Assembly (NCBI RefSeq): GCF_028682175.1
Contig: NZ_JANHKS010000021.1
Span: 1 to 64,000 of the forward strand
Reading direction: 5' to 3'
DNA length: 64,000 bases
Source: Pseudomonas putida
GTDB lineage: Bacteria > Pseudomonadota > Gammaproteobacteria > Pseudomonadales > Pseudomonadaceae
Of this stretch, positions 33,662 to 43,500 are shown piece by piece; positions within the stretch are counted from its first letter, which is position 1, and each line of letters opens with the position of its first letter. The translations under genes and the position numbers were made by a program. The notes under the pieces are model-generated. The model had not been told where the DNA came from, did no database searches, and saw nothing but the letters and a program-made list of their open reading frames with translations.

Positions 33662-35522
33662 TGGCGTGTGTAACCCGCTGGTGCTCATCGGCAGGCCGAT
33701 TGACGAACAGGATTCGGACATCGGTATTGTTCCGGTCTTTGATGGCGTTCCAACTCGCAGACAGGTGGATATACCGTCGAAGCAGCAACGACTCTTCCGC
33801 CTCGGTCAAGCGCGAATTGTTTGATTCCCCCAGCGCGTAAGCCTGGAGCTTTGTCGCGATAGATTCTAGGTCCGGCGGTAAAGCCGTTGATTGAGATTGG
33901 GGGATTTTTCTGAATGGCACGCCATGACGCACGCCAAGCTCGCGCATCACCCGCAAATAAACCTTCGACAAATCCCCATACACTTCACGCTCAATTCTGG
34001 TCACGACGTAGACGCGTTTTTTATCCGGAATCAGATTGTCCCTGATGCGCTGTTCATCCACCGACCAGGTATGCATGTCCAGCGCGATTCCCTGTGTAAC
34101 CAAACTGCTGACCAATGGGCCGATGGAGCTACGTGCCCATGAATAAGCGACCGAACGCTCGTTGGGGGTAGTTTTCATTTCCAGGCTGCTGGTCGGTTTG
34201 CTGACCAGCAACCGTTCGCGCATTCGGGGCAGGTAGCCGCCTCCAATGTCCGAATGCGATCCGGGGAGAACGATATCGTGCTCAGTACGAATCAGGGCGA
34301 AATTCAGGCGATGCTCATCGCGCGCGACCAGTTGCACGATTTTGCGGGCAGAGCCCAACGGCAACCCTAGGTTGAGGCCGGCGTTACGATTGTTGCCAGG
34401 ACTAAAATCGCCTGTCAGCGGAGAAACGATGCCGGGAACCGTGTCGAACAAGCCTATAAAGTTCAGGCTGACATCGCGGTGAACCTTCCAAGCGAAACCT
34501 TCCACCAACACTGGAGAACCGGCTGGCAAAGCGTTGGCCAGCATGCTGCTAGCTCCATTACGAATATCGTTGGCAAAGTGACGAGCCGCAGCTGCTCCAC
34601 GGCTAAAGCCGAAGACATCAACCTCAATCTGTTTGATCCGGACATCTGGGTTGTTCTGGATGAATAACCGCAGACTCCTGAGGATCAACGATGGACTCTG
34701 CTCTACCCGAGCAAGCACCCCGGTTTTTCCACGCCCGGTTGCCTGAGCGTATAAGGCGTCGGCACTTCCACTGACTGTCCCAATCCCCTCTAAGTAAACC
34801 TTCAGGGATGCCTCTTCTGCCTCCGGGCCAATCGCTACGTCCGACTGATCCGTGTACAGGTCGTACAGCCGAGCGATGTTGCTGGTGTCATTGCCGTAAC
34901 TATTGTCCGGGGTACTCCCGTCCACACCGTATCCATGCTCCGCACAGAACCGCTGAATCTCCTCGGCCTGGTCCTCCAATCCCACATCACGCGCCATGCA
35001 TCCCGCGACGCTTTCGCTGTTTGCCTGATTGTTACCGGTGCCGTCGAAGAACACGCCCAGGCGCAGTGTGATCAGTTGCTCCAGTTCGACTTCTTCCTCT
35101 TCTTCCTCGATCTCCACAGCTTGTGGCTTGGAAGGGGGGCGGCTGTTGGTTGAGCTGACTGGTGTACGCGCGACCAGCGGGGCGGGACTCGTTTCACCTC
35201 GCGCTTGCGGCGTACTTGCCGGCCGGTGTGCCGCAGGAGTGCTCGCTTTGTAATAGAAACCCGCATGACTGGAAGCAATCAATGCTGCCCGGCAGGGGCA
35301 AGTACTGAAGCTGTCCAGTGTCCCCGCCACGGGTCTGCCATGGCTGATGATGTAAGAAACGCCACCTTCGATTCGATAGGCCTTGCCATCTACACCGCAG
35401 GTGACCCGGTCACCTTCGCGAACATGAGCCTTACCGCGCATGACGACGCGAGGGTCCGAATCCAGCACGATCCCGCCGCAGGTGGTGCGGTCATTTTCGC
35501 GAATGAAATATCCTTTGATCAT
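33654..35522 (-). CDS. Type VI secretion PAAR-DUF2235 phospholipase effector (Tle-type)
   Basis: A 622-residue two-part protein. Residues 1-85 form a PAAR domain (MIKGYFIRENDRTTCGGIVL; CPCRAA), which tips the VgrG spike. A Pro/Ser and Glu-rich linker (about 95-150) follows. From about 152 on is the DUF2235 alpha/beta hydrolase: FFDGTGNN (158-165), nucleophile Ser307 in GFSRGAAAAR, and a downstream GSHSDIGGGY that would supply catalytic His/Asp. Such Tle proteins degrade membrane phospholipids of rival bacteria. No vgrG or structural T6SS gene is in the window. Confidence 0.88.
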   Translation of the reverse strand: MIKGYFIRENDRTTCGGIVLDSDPRVVMRGKAHVREGDRVTCGVDGKAYRIEGGVSYIISHGRPVAGTLDSFSTCPCRAALIASSHAGFYYKASTPAAHRPASTPQARGETSPAPLVARTPVSSTNSRPPSKPQAVEIEEEEEEVELEQLITLRLGVFFDGTGNNQANSESVAGCMARDVGLEDQAEEIQRFCAEHGYGVDGSTPDNSYGNDTSNIARLYDLYTDQSDVAIGPEAEEASLKVYLEGIGTVSGSADALYAQATGRGKTGVLARVEQSPSLILRSLRLFIQNNPDVRIKQIEVDVFGFSRGAAAARHFANDIRNGASSMLANALPAGSPVLVEGFAWKVHRDVSLNFIGLFDTVPGIVSPLTGDFSPGNNRNAGLNLGLPLGSARKIVQLVARDEHRLNFALIRTEHDIVLPGSHSDIGGGYLPRMRERLLVSKPTSSLEMKTTPNERSVAYSWARSSIGPLVSSLVTQGIALDMHTWSVDEQRIRDNLIPDKKRVYVVTRIEREVYGDLSKVYLRVMRELGVRHGVPFRKIPQSQSTALPPDLESIATKLQAYALGESNNSRLTEAEESLLLRRYIHLSASWNAIKDRNNTDVRILFVNRPADEHQRVTHANE

Positions 35523-35650
35523 TTGGTTTTTATCCCTGTTCAGGATCCGCGTCCGTGCGGTTTTGGAGGCTTAAGCTGCGGCGGTCGACGTTGGGGATGC
35601 CTGGCTGGGGTGTGATTGAAATCACTGCAGCCAAGGGATCGGCCAAAAGG

Positions 35651-36148
35651 TCAGTCGCTAACTGGCGGGAGAAAATCTTCGGGCATGGATACGCCTTTGC
35701 GCATCACCAGGACGACGTCCCATTGAAGCGTGTTGATGATTTCGTCGCCGTTGTCGAGGCGACTACCGACCAGTGCGATGTCGGAGTATTCGCTACCTGC
35801 ACCAGTGATTATTCTGGCGCTGCTGCCATCGGGATAGATCGCTTGATCACCCTTGTGCACGCCCCGGACCTTTTGGTCATCATCGAGCGTGAATGTCACA
35901 ACTGAACTGGTTTTCTCGATTACACCGCCGTCGCGCGTCTGGCTGCCCTCCGTCGCGAGTCGGTAAATACCGGTCACTGGGTGGGCCTTGCAGTACTCCT
36001 GTTGCTGACGAATCATCGCTTGGGACTCGACGTCAAATTCTGCGATCTGTTCGTCAGTGAAGACAGCTTGATCCATTCGCAGCAGTAACTCAGGTGTGGC
36101 TTCGTTGGTATAGGGAGAGGGGGTTAGAGGCTTCATATCGGTATCCAT
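35651..36148 (-). CDS. Small PAAR-like protein of the T6SS module
   Basis: A 165-residue soluble protein. The C-terminal half (GVHKGDQAIYPDGSSARIIT through LVGSRLDNGDEI) has the Gly/Asp-rich repeat pattern of PAAR-like domains seen in some Pseudomonas effector loci; the N-terminal part is helical and charged (about residues 20-55). No signal peptide. It is the upstream gene of the effector-immunity pair with a gap of 128 bases. The role (spike tip, adaptor or chaperone) is not clear. A second ATG four codons in is an alternative start. Confidence 0.6.
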   Translation of the reverse strand: MDTDMKPLTPSPYTNEATPELLLRMDQAVFTDEQIAEFDVESQAMIRQQQEYCKAHPVTGIYRLATEGSQTRDGGVIEKTSSVVTFTLDDDQKVRGVHKGDQAIYPDGSSARIITGAGSEYSDIALVGSRLDNGDEIINTLQWDVVLVMRKGVSMPEDFLPPVSD

Positions 36149-36591
36149 TTCCGTGACGATGTCGTGCTTCTCCGTGCATGGAGGAAGCGTGATCGGGATC
36201 AGAATGGCGTGAGGCAGGCAGCGCGGGGGAGGAGGGAAAGGTAGGCTGTGGTGAGGGCTTTTCTTTCAGATCACTAGTCCATTTCCTACAGATAGGGACT
36301 CATCGACTTCACGGGGTTTAACGCGAAAAGGTCAGACTGGCCTGACCAAATCTGCGACGCAAGTCTCAGCTTCAAATCGAAATGTATCGTCCATGAAACA
36401 TTTTTTTGACAGGCAAAAATCCTCGTCTAGCCTGAATAATCCCTTCGTCCGACAATCTTCTATAATCGGAAAAACGCTTAAAAATCAGTTGCTTGAATTG
36501 ATTTGGCCATCATCTTGCCGCCACTCGTCGGACAACAAAACGACCACGCCGTTATAACGAAAGTTTCACAAGACGGTAAATTTTCTTACAT
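36149..36591. other. Intergenic region between T6SS module and siderophore locus
   Basis: About 440 bases, more AT-rich than its surroundings, with no convincing gene. It contains the 5' flank of the small PAAR-like gene and the upstream promoter region of the sigma-factor gene. I see no RNA hairpin with a T run and no REP. Confidence 0.6.
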
Positions 36592-36610
36592 TGCAATGAG
36601 AATCGTTTGC
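36592..36610 (+). promoter_or_regulatory. Fur box upstream of the sigma-factor gene
   Basis: The core AATGAGAATCGTT matches AATGATAATCATT of the Fur consensus at 11 of 13 positions (12 of 19 over the full box). It lies 42 bases before the chosen start, in place to block the promoter when iron is plentiful. Confidence 0.75.
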
Positions 36611-36652
36611 GTTATTCTTCGCGTTCCTTTGTATCCGGGGATGTCGAAAAAC

Positions 36653-37222
36653 ATGGAATTTCGTCCTGCAATGAGCCAGCCAGTCAGGCTTCGCGCAACC
36701 GGACCTGGCGGGGGCTGTGTGGCGATCGATCCTCATCTCGATGCCTTGATGGGCACCTACAACACCCATCGGGAAGGGCTCTTGCGCCTGGCTGCAAAAT
36801 TCCTCGGCTGTCGTGCCCGCGCCGAAGACGTGGTGCAGGATGCCTTCGTGAAAATGCTCGAAAGCGACCTGGCGTCCATCGAGCCTGCGCGCTACATGTT
36901 CCGTGTGGTGCGCAACCTGGCCATCGATCGCCTGCGCCGTCAGCGTCTCGAGCGCAACCACGGTGTCGAAGCCGAACTCGACGAGCAGCAACGCTTCGAG
37001 GTCTCGCCGGAACGGGTGCTGGCGGGCCGCGAGTCGGTCAGCCAACTGGTCGGCGCCCTCAACGAGCTGCCCAAGCGCATGCGCATCGTCTTCAACCTTA
37101 GCCAGATCCAGGGTTACACCCAGCGCGACGTGGCCAAGGTCATCGGCACTTCGCCCACCATGGTCAATTTCCTCCTGCGCGACACGCTGTCCCACTGTCG
37201 TTCGCGGCTGGGCGAGATCTGA
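36653..37222 (+). CDS. PvdS-like extracytoplasmic-function sigma factor (iron starvation)
   Basis: A 189-residue ECF sigma factor. Region 2 reads KFLGCRARAEDVVQDAFVKML, and region 4 ELPKRMRIVFNLSQIQG...GTSPTMVNFLLRDTLSHCR, both close to PvdS. No anti-sigma gene adjoins. The frame is open from 36503, but the Fur box at 36592 would lie inside it; starts at 36641, 36653 and 36671 are possible, and 36653 was chosen for GGGGA 11 bases upstream. It likely drives the siderophore genes from the TAAAC-N16-CGT promoter in front of the hydroxylase gene. Confidence 0.88.
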   Translation: MEFRPAMSQPVRLRATGPGGGCVAIDPHLDALMGTYNTHREGLLRLAAKFLGCRARAEDVVQDAFVKMLESDLASIEPARYMFRVVRNLAIDRLRRQRLERNHGVEAELDEQQRFEVSPERVLAGRESVSQLVGALNELPKRMRIVFNLSQIQGYTQRDVAKVIGTSPTMVNFLLRDTLSHCRSRLGEI

Positions 37223-37271
37223 GCGTGATTTTCACTTTTTCTGTCTTTGCTTTTACTGCCCGGAGTCATCC

Positions 37272-38966
37272 ATGAAATTAGTTCGTCTGGTCTTCCAGCA
37301 ATACCGCTGGCCGCTCGCGATGGTGATGTTGCTGAGCATCAGCAGCGGCCTGCTGAGCGTGGGCGTGATTGCCTTCGTCAACCAGCGCATGATCAGCACC
37401 CACGACGGTCTGGGCACCGCGCTGTGGCAGTTCGGCCTGATGCTGGTGGTGCTGCTGGCGCTGGCGTCCGGTGCCTCGCTGTCACTGACGGCGCTGGGGC
37501 ATCGCTTCGTCTACGGCCTGCGCCGGGTGATGGTCAAGCGCCTGCTGGACACCAACATCGAACGCATCGAGTCCATCGGCGGGGCGAAGATCTTTGCCAG
37601 TCTGTCCAGCGACATCCGCGCCGTGACCATGGCCTTCGTGCAGTTGCCGGACCTGATCTACGGCACGGTGTTGAGCGTCGCGGCGTTCAGTTACCTGGCC
37701 TGGCTTTCGCCTTCGCTGTTCGTCACCACCCTGTGCTGGATGGCCTTCACCCTGGGTGTCGGCTGGCTGCTGGTGGGCAAGCTCAACGCGCACATCCGGG
37801 CGCTGCGTGAGTCCGAAGACAAGCTGTACCAGAGCTATCAGGGCGTGATCGACGGGCGCAAGGAACTGACCCTCAACCGCGACCGCGCCCGCCGCCTGTA
37901 CGAAGAAACCTTCGACGCCGCCGCACTGCGCTACCGCGAGCATTTCACCCTGGCCGACCGCTACCACGGCCTGGCCAGCAACTGGGCGAACATCATGGTG
38001 CTGGGCACCATTGGCCTGGCGTTCTACCTGGCCAACGGCCTGGGCTGGGCGCCGACGGAAGTGGCAGCGACCTACGCGCTGACCGTGCTGTTCATGCGCA
38101 CGCCGCTGGTGCTGGCGGTGGCGGCAATTCCGGCCCAGGTCTCCGGGCGCGTGGCGCTGGACAAGGTCGAATCCCTGGCCCTGGCCGAGCACCACGACAG
38201 CTTCGAAGTCGCCCCGAGTCACATCGCCGGCCATTGGCAGACCCTGGAATTGCGTGACGTGGAATATCACTACCCGCCCCAGGGCGACGAGCCTGGCTTC
38301 GACGTCGGGCCGGTCAACCTGACCCTGCGCCGTGGCGAAACGGTGTTCCTGATGGGCGGCAACGGCAGCGGCAAGTCCAGCCTGGCGCGCCTGCTCAGCG
38401 GGCTGTATCGCCCCTCGGCCGGGGTGATCCTGATCGATGGCCAGGCGATCGGCGCCGACGACTGGCTCGCCTACCGTCACCTGTTCGCCAGCGTGTTCAC
38501 CGACTTTCACCTGTTCTCGCAGTTGCTGGGGGAGAAGGGCGAGAACGCCGACGCGCCGCACATCGAGCATTGGCTTGAACAACTGCACATGAAGCACAAG
38601 GTGCAGATCGGCGACGGGCACCTGCTCGACACCCGTTTCTCCCAAGGCCAGCGCAAGCGTCTGGCGCTGTTGCTGGCGCTGCTGGAGAAGCGCGACATCC
38701 TGCTGCTGGACGAGTGGGCCGCCGACCAGGATCCGCTGTTTCGCCGCTTCTTCTACCGCGAGCTGCTGCCGATGTTCAAACAGGCAGGCATTACAGTATT
38801 CGCGATCAGCCACGACGACCAGTACTTCGACCTGGCCGACCGGCTGGTGAAGATGGAGTCCGGCCAGCTCAGCGAATTGCAGGGCGATCGCCGGGAAAAC
38901 GCCAGCCGCGATGCGGTGCATGAGATCGGCGGCGCGTACCGGATGCAAAACGTAAAGGCTTTGTAA
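37272..38966 (+). CDS. PvdE/SyrD-like peptide-siderophore ABC exporter
   Basis: A 564-residue half-transporter: six membrane helices in the first ~320 residues, then an ATPase domain with Walker A GGNGSGKSS, signature SQGQRKRLALLLALL (a variant of LSGGQ) and Walker B ILLLDEW. It is of the cyclic-peptide export family to which PvdE (pyoverdine precursor) and SyrD belong. It lies 49 bases behind the sigma-factor gene and is probably co-transcribed. Predicted to move the lipopeptide siderophore from cytoplasm to periplasm. Longer open frame upstream is in another frame of the sigma gene. Confidence 0.9.
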   Translation: MKLVRLVFQQYRWPLAMVMLLSISSGLLSVGVIAFVNQRMISTHDGLGTALWQFGLMLVVLLALASGASLSLTALGHRFVYGLRRVMVKRLLDTNIERIESIGGAKIFASLSSDIRAVTMAFVQLPDLIYGTVLSVAAFSYLAWLSPSLFVTTLCWMAFTLGVGWLLVGKLNAHIRALRESEDKLYQSYQGVIDGRKELTLNRDRARRLYEETFDAAALRYREHFTLADRYHGLASNWANIMVLGTIGLAFYLANGLGWAPTEVAATYALTVLFMRTPLVLAVAAIPAQVSGRVALDKVESLALAEHHDSFEVAPSHIAGHWQTLELRDVEYHYPPQGDEPGFDVGPVNLTLRRGETVFLMGGNGSGKSSLARLLSGLYRPSAGVILIDGQAIGADDWLAYRHLFASVFTDFHLFSQLLGEKGENADAPHIEHWLEQLHMKHKVQIGDGHLLDTRFSQGQRKRLALLLALLEKRDILLLDEWAADQDPLFRRFFYRELLPMFKQAGITVFAISHDDQYFDLADRLVKMESGQLSELQGDRRENASRDAVHEIGGAYRMQNVKAL

Positions 38967-38985
38967 GTTTTTCATCGCAAGAGAC

Positions 38986-39009
38986 TAAACAGCCTGAAGG
39001 CTCAGGCGT
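38986..39009 (+). promoter_or_regulatory. Candidate PvdS-type iron-starvation promoter
   Basis: TAAAC, sixteen bases, then CGT: one base from the IS-box consensus TAAAT-N16/17-CGT recognised by PvdS. It is 120 bases before the hydroxylase ATG and followed by a Fur box, consistent with the PvdS-like sigma factor acting here. The spacer also forms a GCCTGA/TCAGGC hairpin. Confidence 0.68.
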
Positions 39010-39012
39010 CTT

Positions 39013-39031
39013 TGTAATGATAATCAGTCTT
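39013..39031 (+). promoter_or_regulatory. Fur box upstream of the ornithine hydroxylase gene
   Basis: The run AATGATAATCA is an exact match to the core of the Fur consensus; 14 of 19 bases match overall. It overlaps the expected transcription start region behind the IS-type promoter and lies 98 bases before the ATG. Confidence 0.85.
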
Positions 39032-39128
39032 ACTCATTCTCGATGCGCTCTCACTGCCCGAATGCCGCTGTGACCTGGGTCACGCAAGGCTCCACCTGAG
39101 GGCGCATCGCTCCAAACGAGAGGGAAGC

Positions 39129-40457
39129 ATGGAACTCGTCTACGACTACATCGGCATAGGATTCGGCCCGTCCAATTTGGCACTGGCCATCGCCACCCAG
39201 GAGCATGCGCTGCGCACCGGTCTTGCGCCCAAGGTGTGTTTCCTGGAGAAGAAGCCAGCGTTCAACTGGCACGAAGGCATGCTGATCGACGGCTCCACCA
39301 TGCAGATTTCCTTCCTCAAGGACTTGGTCACCCAGCGCAACCCGGCCAGCCGCTTCACCTTCGTCAATTACCTGAAGGAGCGCGGGCGCCTGCAGGACTT
39401 CATCAACCTCAAGACCTTCTTCCCGACCCGCGAGGAATACACCGACTACCTGAGCTGGGCCGCCTCGCACTTTGCCGAGCAGGCGCACTACGGTGAGGAA
39501 GTGATCTCGGTCGAACCGCATTTCCAGGACGGCCGATTCGTCGCGGTGGACGTGCTGTCCCGTGGGCCGAGCGGTGGCATTTCCCGGCGCCGGGCGCGCA
39601 ACCTGGTGTTCGGTATCGGTGGCATCCCCCAGGCGCCAGCGGCATTCGATGGCCTGAGCGATCCGCGCGTACTGCACTCGGCCGGCTACCGTGGCGGCAT
39701 CGAAAAACTGCTGACCAACCGCCCGGGCCCGGTGCGGGTGGCGGTGGTGGGCGGCGGCCAGAGCGCGGCGGAAATCTTCGAAGACCTGGCCAGCCGTTTC
39801 GACAACGTCGAGGCCAGCCTGGTGATTCGCGGCAGCGCGCTCAAGCCGTCCGACGACAGCCCCTTCGTCAACCAGATCTTCAACCCGTCGTTCACCGACA
39901 CCATCTTCAACCACAGCGAGGAGCGCCGCGACGCGCTGTTCGCGGAGTTCCGCAACACCAACTATTCGGTGGTCGACAACGACCTGATCGAGACCATCTT
40001 CCAGCGCCTCTATCACCAGAAGGTGCGCGGCGAGCAGCGTCATCGCCTGCTGACCAACCGCGAAGTGGCCCACGCCGAAGTCAGTGCCGCCGGCATCGAG
40101 CTGTTCCTGCGCGACGCTCCCCATGACCAGATGCACAGCGAGTCCTTCGACATCGTGGTGCTGGCCACCGGTTACCGCCGTGACTACCACCTGGAGTTGC
40201 TGGCAGGCGTGCAGGACCACATTCAGGGTGCAGGCGTTGACCGCAATTATCGCCTGCCACTGACCGCCGGCAGCGACGCAGGCATTTTTCTCCAGGGCTG
40301 CTGCGAAGACAGCCACGGCCTGAGTGACACTCTGCTGTCCGTGCTGGCGGTGCGTTCCCAGGAAGTGGTCGAGTCGATTTTCGACGGGCACGAGCAGTCC
40401 TGCGCCAGCCGACCGGCCAGCGCCCACGAGCGCGTGGCGTTGAAACTGGCGCGCTGA
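39129..40457 (+). CDS. pvdA: L-ornithine N5-monooxygenase (PvdA-like)
   Basis: A 442-residue flavin monooxygenase that makes N5-hydroxyornithine, the hydroxamate precursor. FAD motif GIGFGPSN (residues 9-16), NADPH motif VGGGQSAAE (about 210), and the C-terminal LATGYRRD and HGLSDTLLSVLAVR match PvdA. Length equals PvdA of P. aeruginosa (443), but the sequence is clearly divergent, consistent with a different siderophore. The ribosome site GAGGGAA precedes the ATG. It lies 126 bases before the first NRPS gene, probably one transcript. Confidence 0.93.
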   Translation: MELVYDYIGIGFGPSNLALAIATQEHALRTGLAPKVCFLEKKPAFNWHEGMLIDGSTMQISFLKDLVTQRNPASRFTFVNYLKERGRLQDFINLKTFFPTREEYTDYLSWAASHFAEQAHYGEEVISVEPHFQDGRFVAVDVLSRGPSGGISRRRARNLVFGIGGIPQAPAAFDGLSDPRVLHSAGYRGGIEKLLTNRPGPVRVAVVGGGQSAAEIFEDLASRFDNVEASLVIRGSALKPSDDSPFVNQIFNPSFTDTIFNHSEERRDALFAEFRNTNYSVVDNDLIETIFQRLYHQKVRGEQRHRLLTNREVAHAEVSAAGIELFLRDAPHDQMHSESFDIVVLATGYRRDYHLELLAGVQDHIQGAGVDRNYRLPLTAGSDAGIFLQGCCEDSHGLSDTLLSVLAVRSQEVVESIFDGHEQSCASRPASAHERVALKLAR

Positions 40458-40583
40458 TCCGCGCCCGCCACACCCGTCGTCACGGTGGCTGCTGGTCGGC
40501 CACCCACTCTTTTCTCACAACGTTGCGGGCGGCCCGAGAGGCTGTCTGTGGGTTGAGCCTTGCCGAAACAAATAGGTGAAAGA

Positions 40584-43500
40584 ATGAAATCCATACGAGA
40601 TCAGGCCGCGCATTTTCCCGAACTGGTGGGCCTTTATGCGCAGAGCCAGCCGGATCGGATTGCCCTTCGACACATCGTTTCCGAAGACCATGAACCGCTG
40701 CTGACCAGCTACGCCGAGCTGGACTTGCAGGCGCGATCCATTGCCGGATTGCTGCAGCATCACCTGGGCGTCCAGGGTGGCGAGCGCTGCGTGCTGATCC
40801 TGCCCACCGGTGCCGACTACGCGGCAGCGTTCCTGGGCTGCCTGCATGCCGGGGTCATCGCGGTTCCGGCGTTCGCGCCCGAGTACAACCGCCAGACGCA
40901 CCTGGACCGCCTGACCGGCATCCTGCAAGACGCCGCCCCCGGCATGGTGCTGGGGCGCCGCGAAGACCTGGATAAATTCCAGCACCTGCTGCAACCCTTC
41001 ATGCCGGCGGGCGGGCGTTTTGTCGCCATCGAAGAGGTCCACGGCTGGCAGGCATCGTTCCAGCCCTCGCTGATCGACACCTCGTCGCTGGCGTTCCTGC
41101 AATACACCTCCGGTTCCACCAGCGCGCCCAAGGGCGTGATGGTCTCGCACAACAACCTGATGGCCAACGAAGTGGCCATGGCCCGGCACTTCGTCACCGA
41201 TGCCGCCACCGAAAGCTGGGTCAGCTGGCTGCCGCTGTACCACGATATGGGCCTGATGTGCGGCCTGCTGCTGCCGCTGTATTACGGCGGCACCCTGAAC
41301 CTGATGTCGCCCAATTATTTCCTTGGTCGCCCGGCGCGCTGGCTGGAAGTCATGAGTCAGTACGGCGGCACTTTCTCCGGCGGCCCGGATTTCGCCTATC
41401 GCCTGTGCGTCGAGCGGATCAAGCCGAGCGCCGTGAAGAACCTCAGGCTCGACAACTGGAGCCTGGCGTTTTCCGGCTCCGAGCCGATCCGCATCGCGAC
41501 CCTGGACGCGTTCAGCGAGCACTTCGCCGCCGCCGGTTTCGACCGTCGCGCCTTGACCCCCAGCTATGGCCTGGCCGAAGCCACGCTGTTCGTCGCCGCG
41601 GCCATGCGTGACAAGCCGTTCGGCATCAAGCGTTTCGACGGCAATCAACTGGCGCCGGGGGACTCTGCCGAAGCGCTGTTCGCCAACGGGAACGCCACCA
41701 GCCGCCTGCCGGGTTGCGGCTGGTGCCGTGACGATCATGACCTGCGCATCGTCGATCCGGCCACCCAACAGGTGTTGCCGCAAGGGCAGGTGGGTGAAAT
41801 CTGGATCGCCGGCCCAAGCGTTGCCGAAGGCTATTGGCAGAACCCCGAGGCCACTGCCCAGACCTTCGTCCAGCACGACGGCCAGCGCTGGCTGCGCAGC
41901 GGTGACCTGGGGATTGCCAGTGCCGGTGAGCTGTTCATCAGTGGCCGCTTGAAGGACCTGATTATCCTCAACGGCCAGAACCTCTACCCGCAGGACATCG
42001 AACAGTCGCTGGAGAAGAGCGTCGAGTTGCTGCGTCGCGGGCGCATCGCCGCCTTCCCGGTGACCGACGAGCAGGGCGCCGAAGGGGTGGGGCTGGCCCT
42101 GGAAATCAGCCGCAACGTGCGCCGCCTGATGAAGCCGCAGATGATCTGCGAAGCGGTGCGCGATGCGGTGTCCGAACTCTTTTTGGTGGCGCCGAAAGTC
42201 ATTGTGCTACTGGAACCGGGCGCCTTGCCGCGCACCACCAGCGGCAAGTTGCAGCGTTCGGCCTGCCGGGCCGGTTGGCAGAACGGCAGCCTGGACAGCT
42301 TCGCCCTCTGGCAGGACGGCCGTCTGCTCGACACCGCCGGCGAGCAAGGCCCTGCCGACGCCCAGCCGGTTCTGCCCGAAGTGCTGGCCGCCTGGCGTGA
42401 AGTGCTGGGCAAGCAGGACCTCGCCCCACACGACCACTTCTTCGCCCGTGGCGGCGACTCGGTGGGCGTGGTCCAGGTGCTGTCGCGTCTCAACCGCGAG
42501 CTGGTCCTGAAGCTGGAACCCGCGCACCTGTTCGAGCACCCGACCCTGTGCCAGTTCAGCGCCCATGTCGCAAGCCAGACCCGCAGCGGCGAACGCCCAC
42601 AGGCCGTGGCCCGCATCCCGCGTGATCCTGCGCCGGAGCAATCCTTCGCCCAGCAACGGCTGTGGTTCCTCGCGCAACTGGAACCTGACAGCAGCGCCTA
42701 TCACCTGTGCGGGCAGTTGAGCCTGAACGGCGCGGTGGACGACCTCGCCCTGCAGCGCAGCTTCGACGATCTGGCGGCACGGCATGAAAGCCTGCGCACC
42801 ACCTTTGCCATCGACGCCAACGAAGTGCTGGTGCAGCGCATTCATGCACCGCAACCGGTCATCATCGAACGTCATGATTTGAGTCTGCATGCCCAGCCGG
42901 TCGAGGCCCTGGGCGAGCTGGCCAAGGCTGCGGTCGAGCAACCGATGGACCTGCAGACCGGTCCCCTGTGGCGCGTGCTCAACGTGCGTCTGGCTGCCGA
43001 CCAGCAACAACTGGTGCTGGTGCTGCACCACATCATCGCTGACGGCTGGTCGGTGCAGGTCATCCTCAAGGACTTCGCCGCGCTCTACCGCGCCCACGCA
43101 CAAAACCGCACGCCCGCATTGCCGGAGTTGCCGATCCAGTACGCCGATTTCGCCGCCTGGCAGCGCGAGCGTCTGGCTGCGGGCGAGCGTGAGCGTCAAC
43201 TGAGGTACTGGCGCGAGCGTCTGGGCGACACCCAGCCGGTGCTCGACCTGCCTGCCGACCGCCCGCGTGCGGCGCAGCAAAGTCATCGCGGCGCACGTTA
43301 TGCCATCGCCTTCGACAGCACGCTGAGCCAAGGGCTGCGGGATCTGGCCGCCGGTCACGGCGCCACGCTGTTCATGGTCATGCTGGCGGCCTACAAGACC
43401 CTGTTGCAGCGCTACAGCAGCCAGACCGACCTGCGCGTCGGCGTGCCGGTGGCCGGGCGTACCTGCACCGAAGCCGAGGGCCTGATCGGCCTGTTCGTCA

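Noticed and set aside
38992..39007. Hairpin GCCTGA-AGGC-TCAGGC as a terminator after the exporter gene
   Set aside because: It lacks a real T run and coincides with the 16-base spacer of the PvdS-type promoter, which explains the position better.
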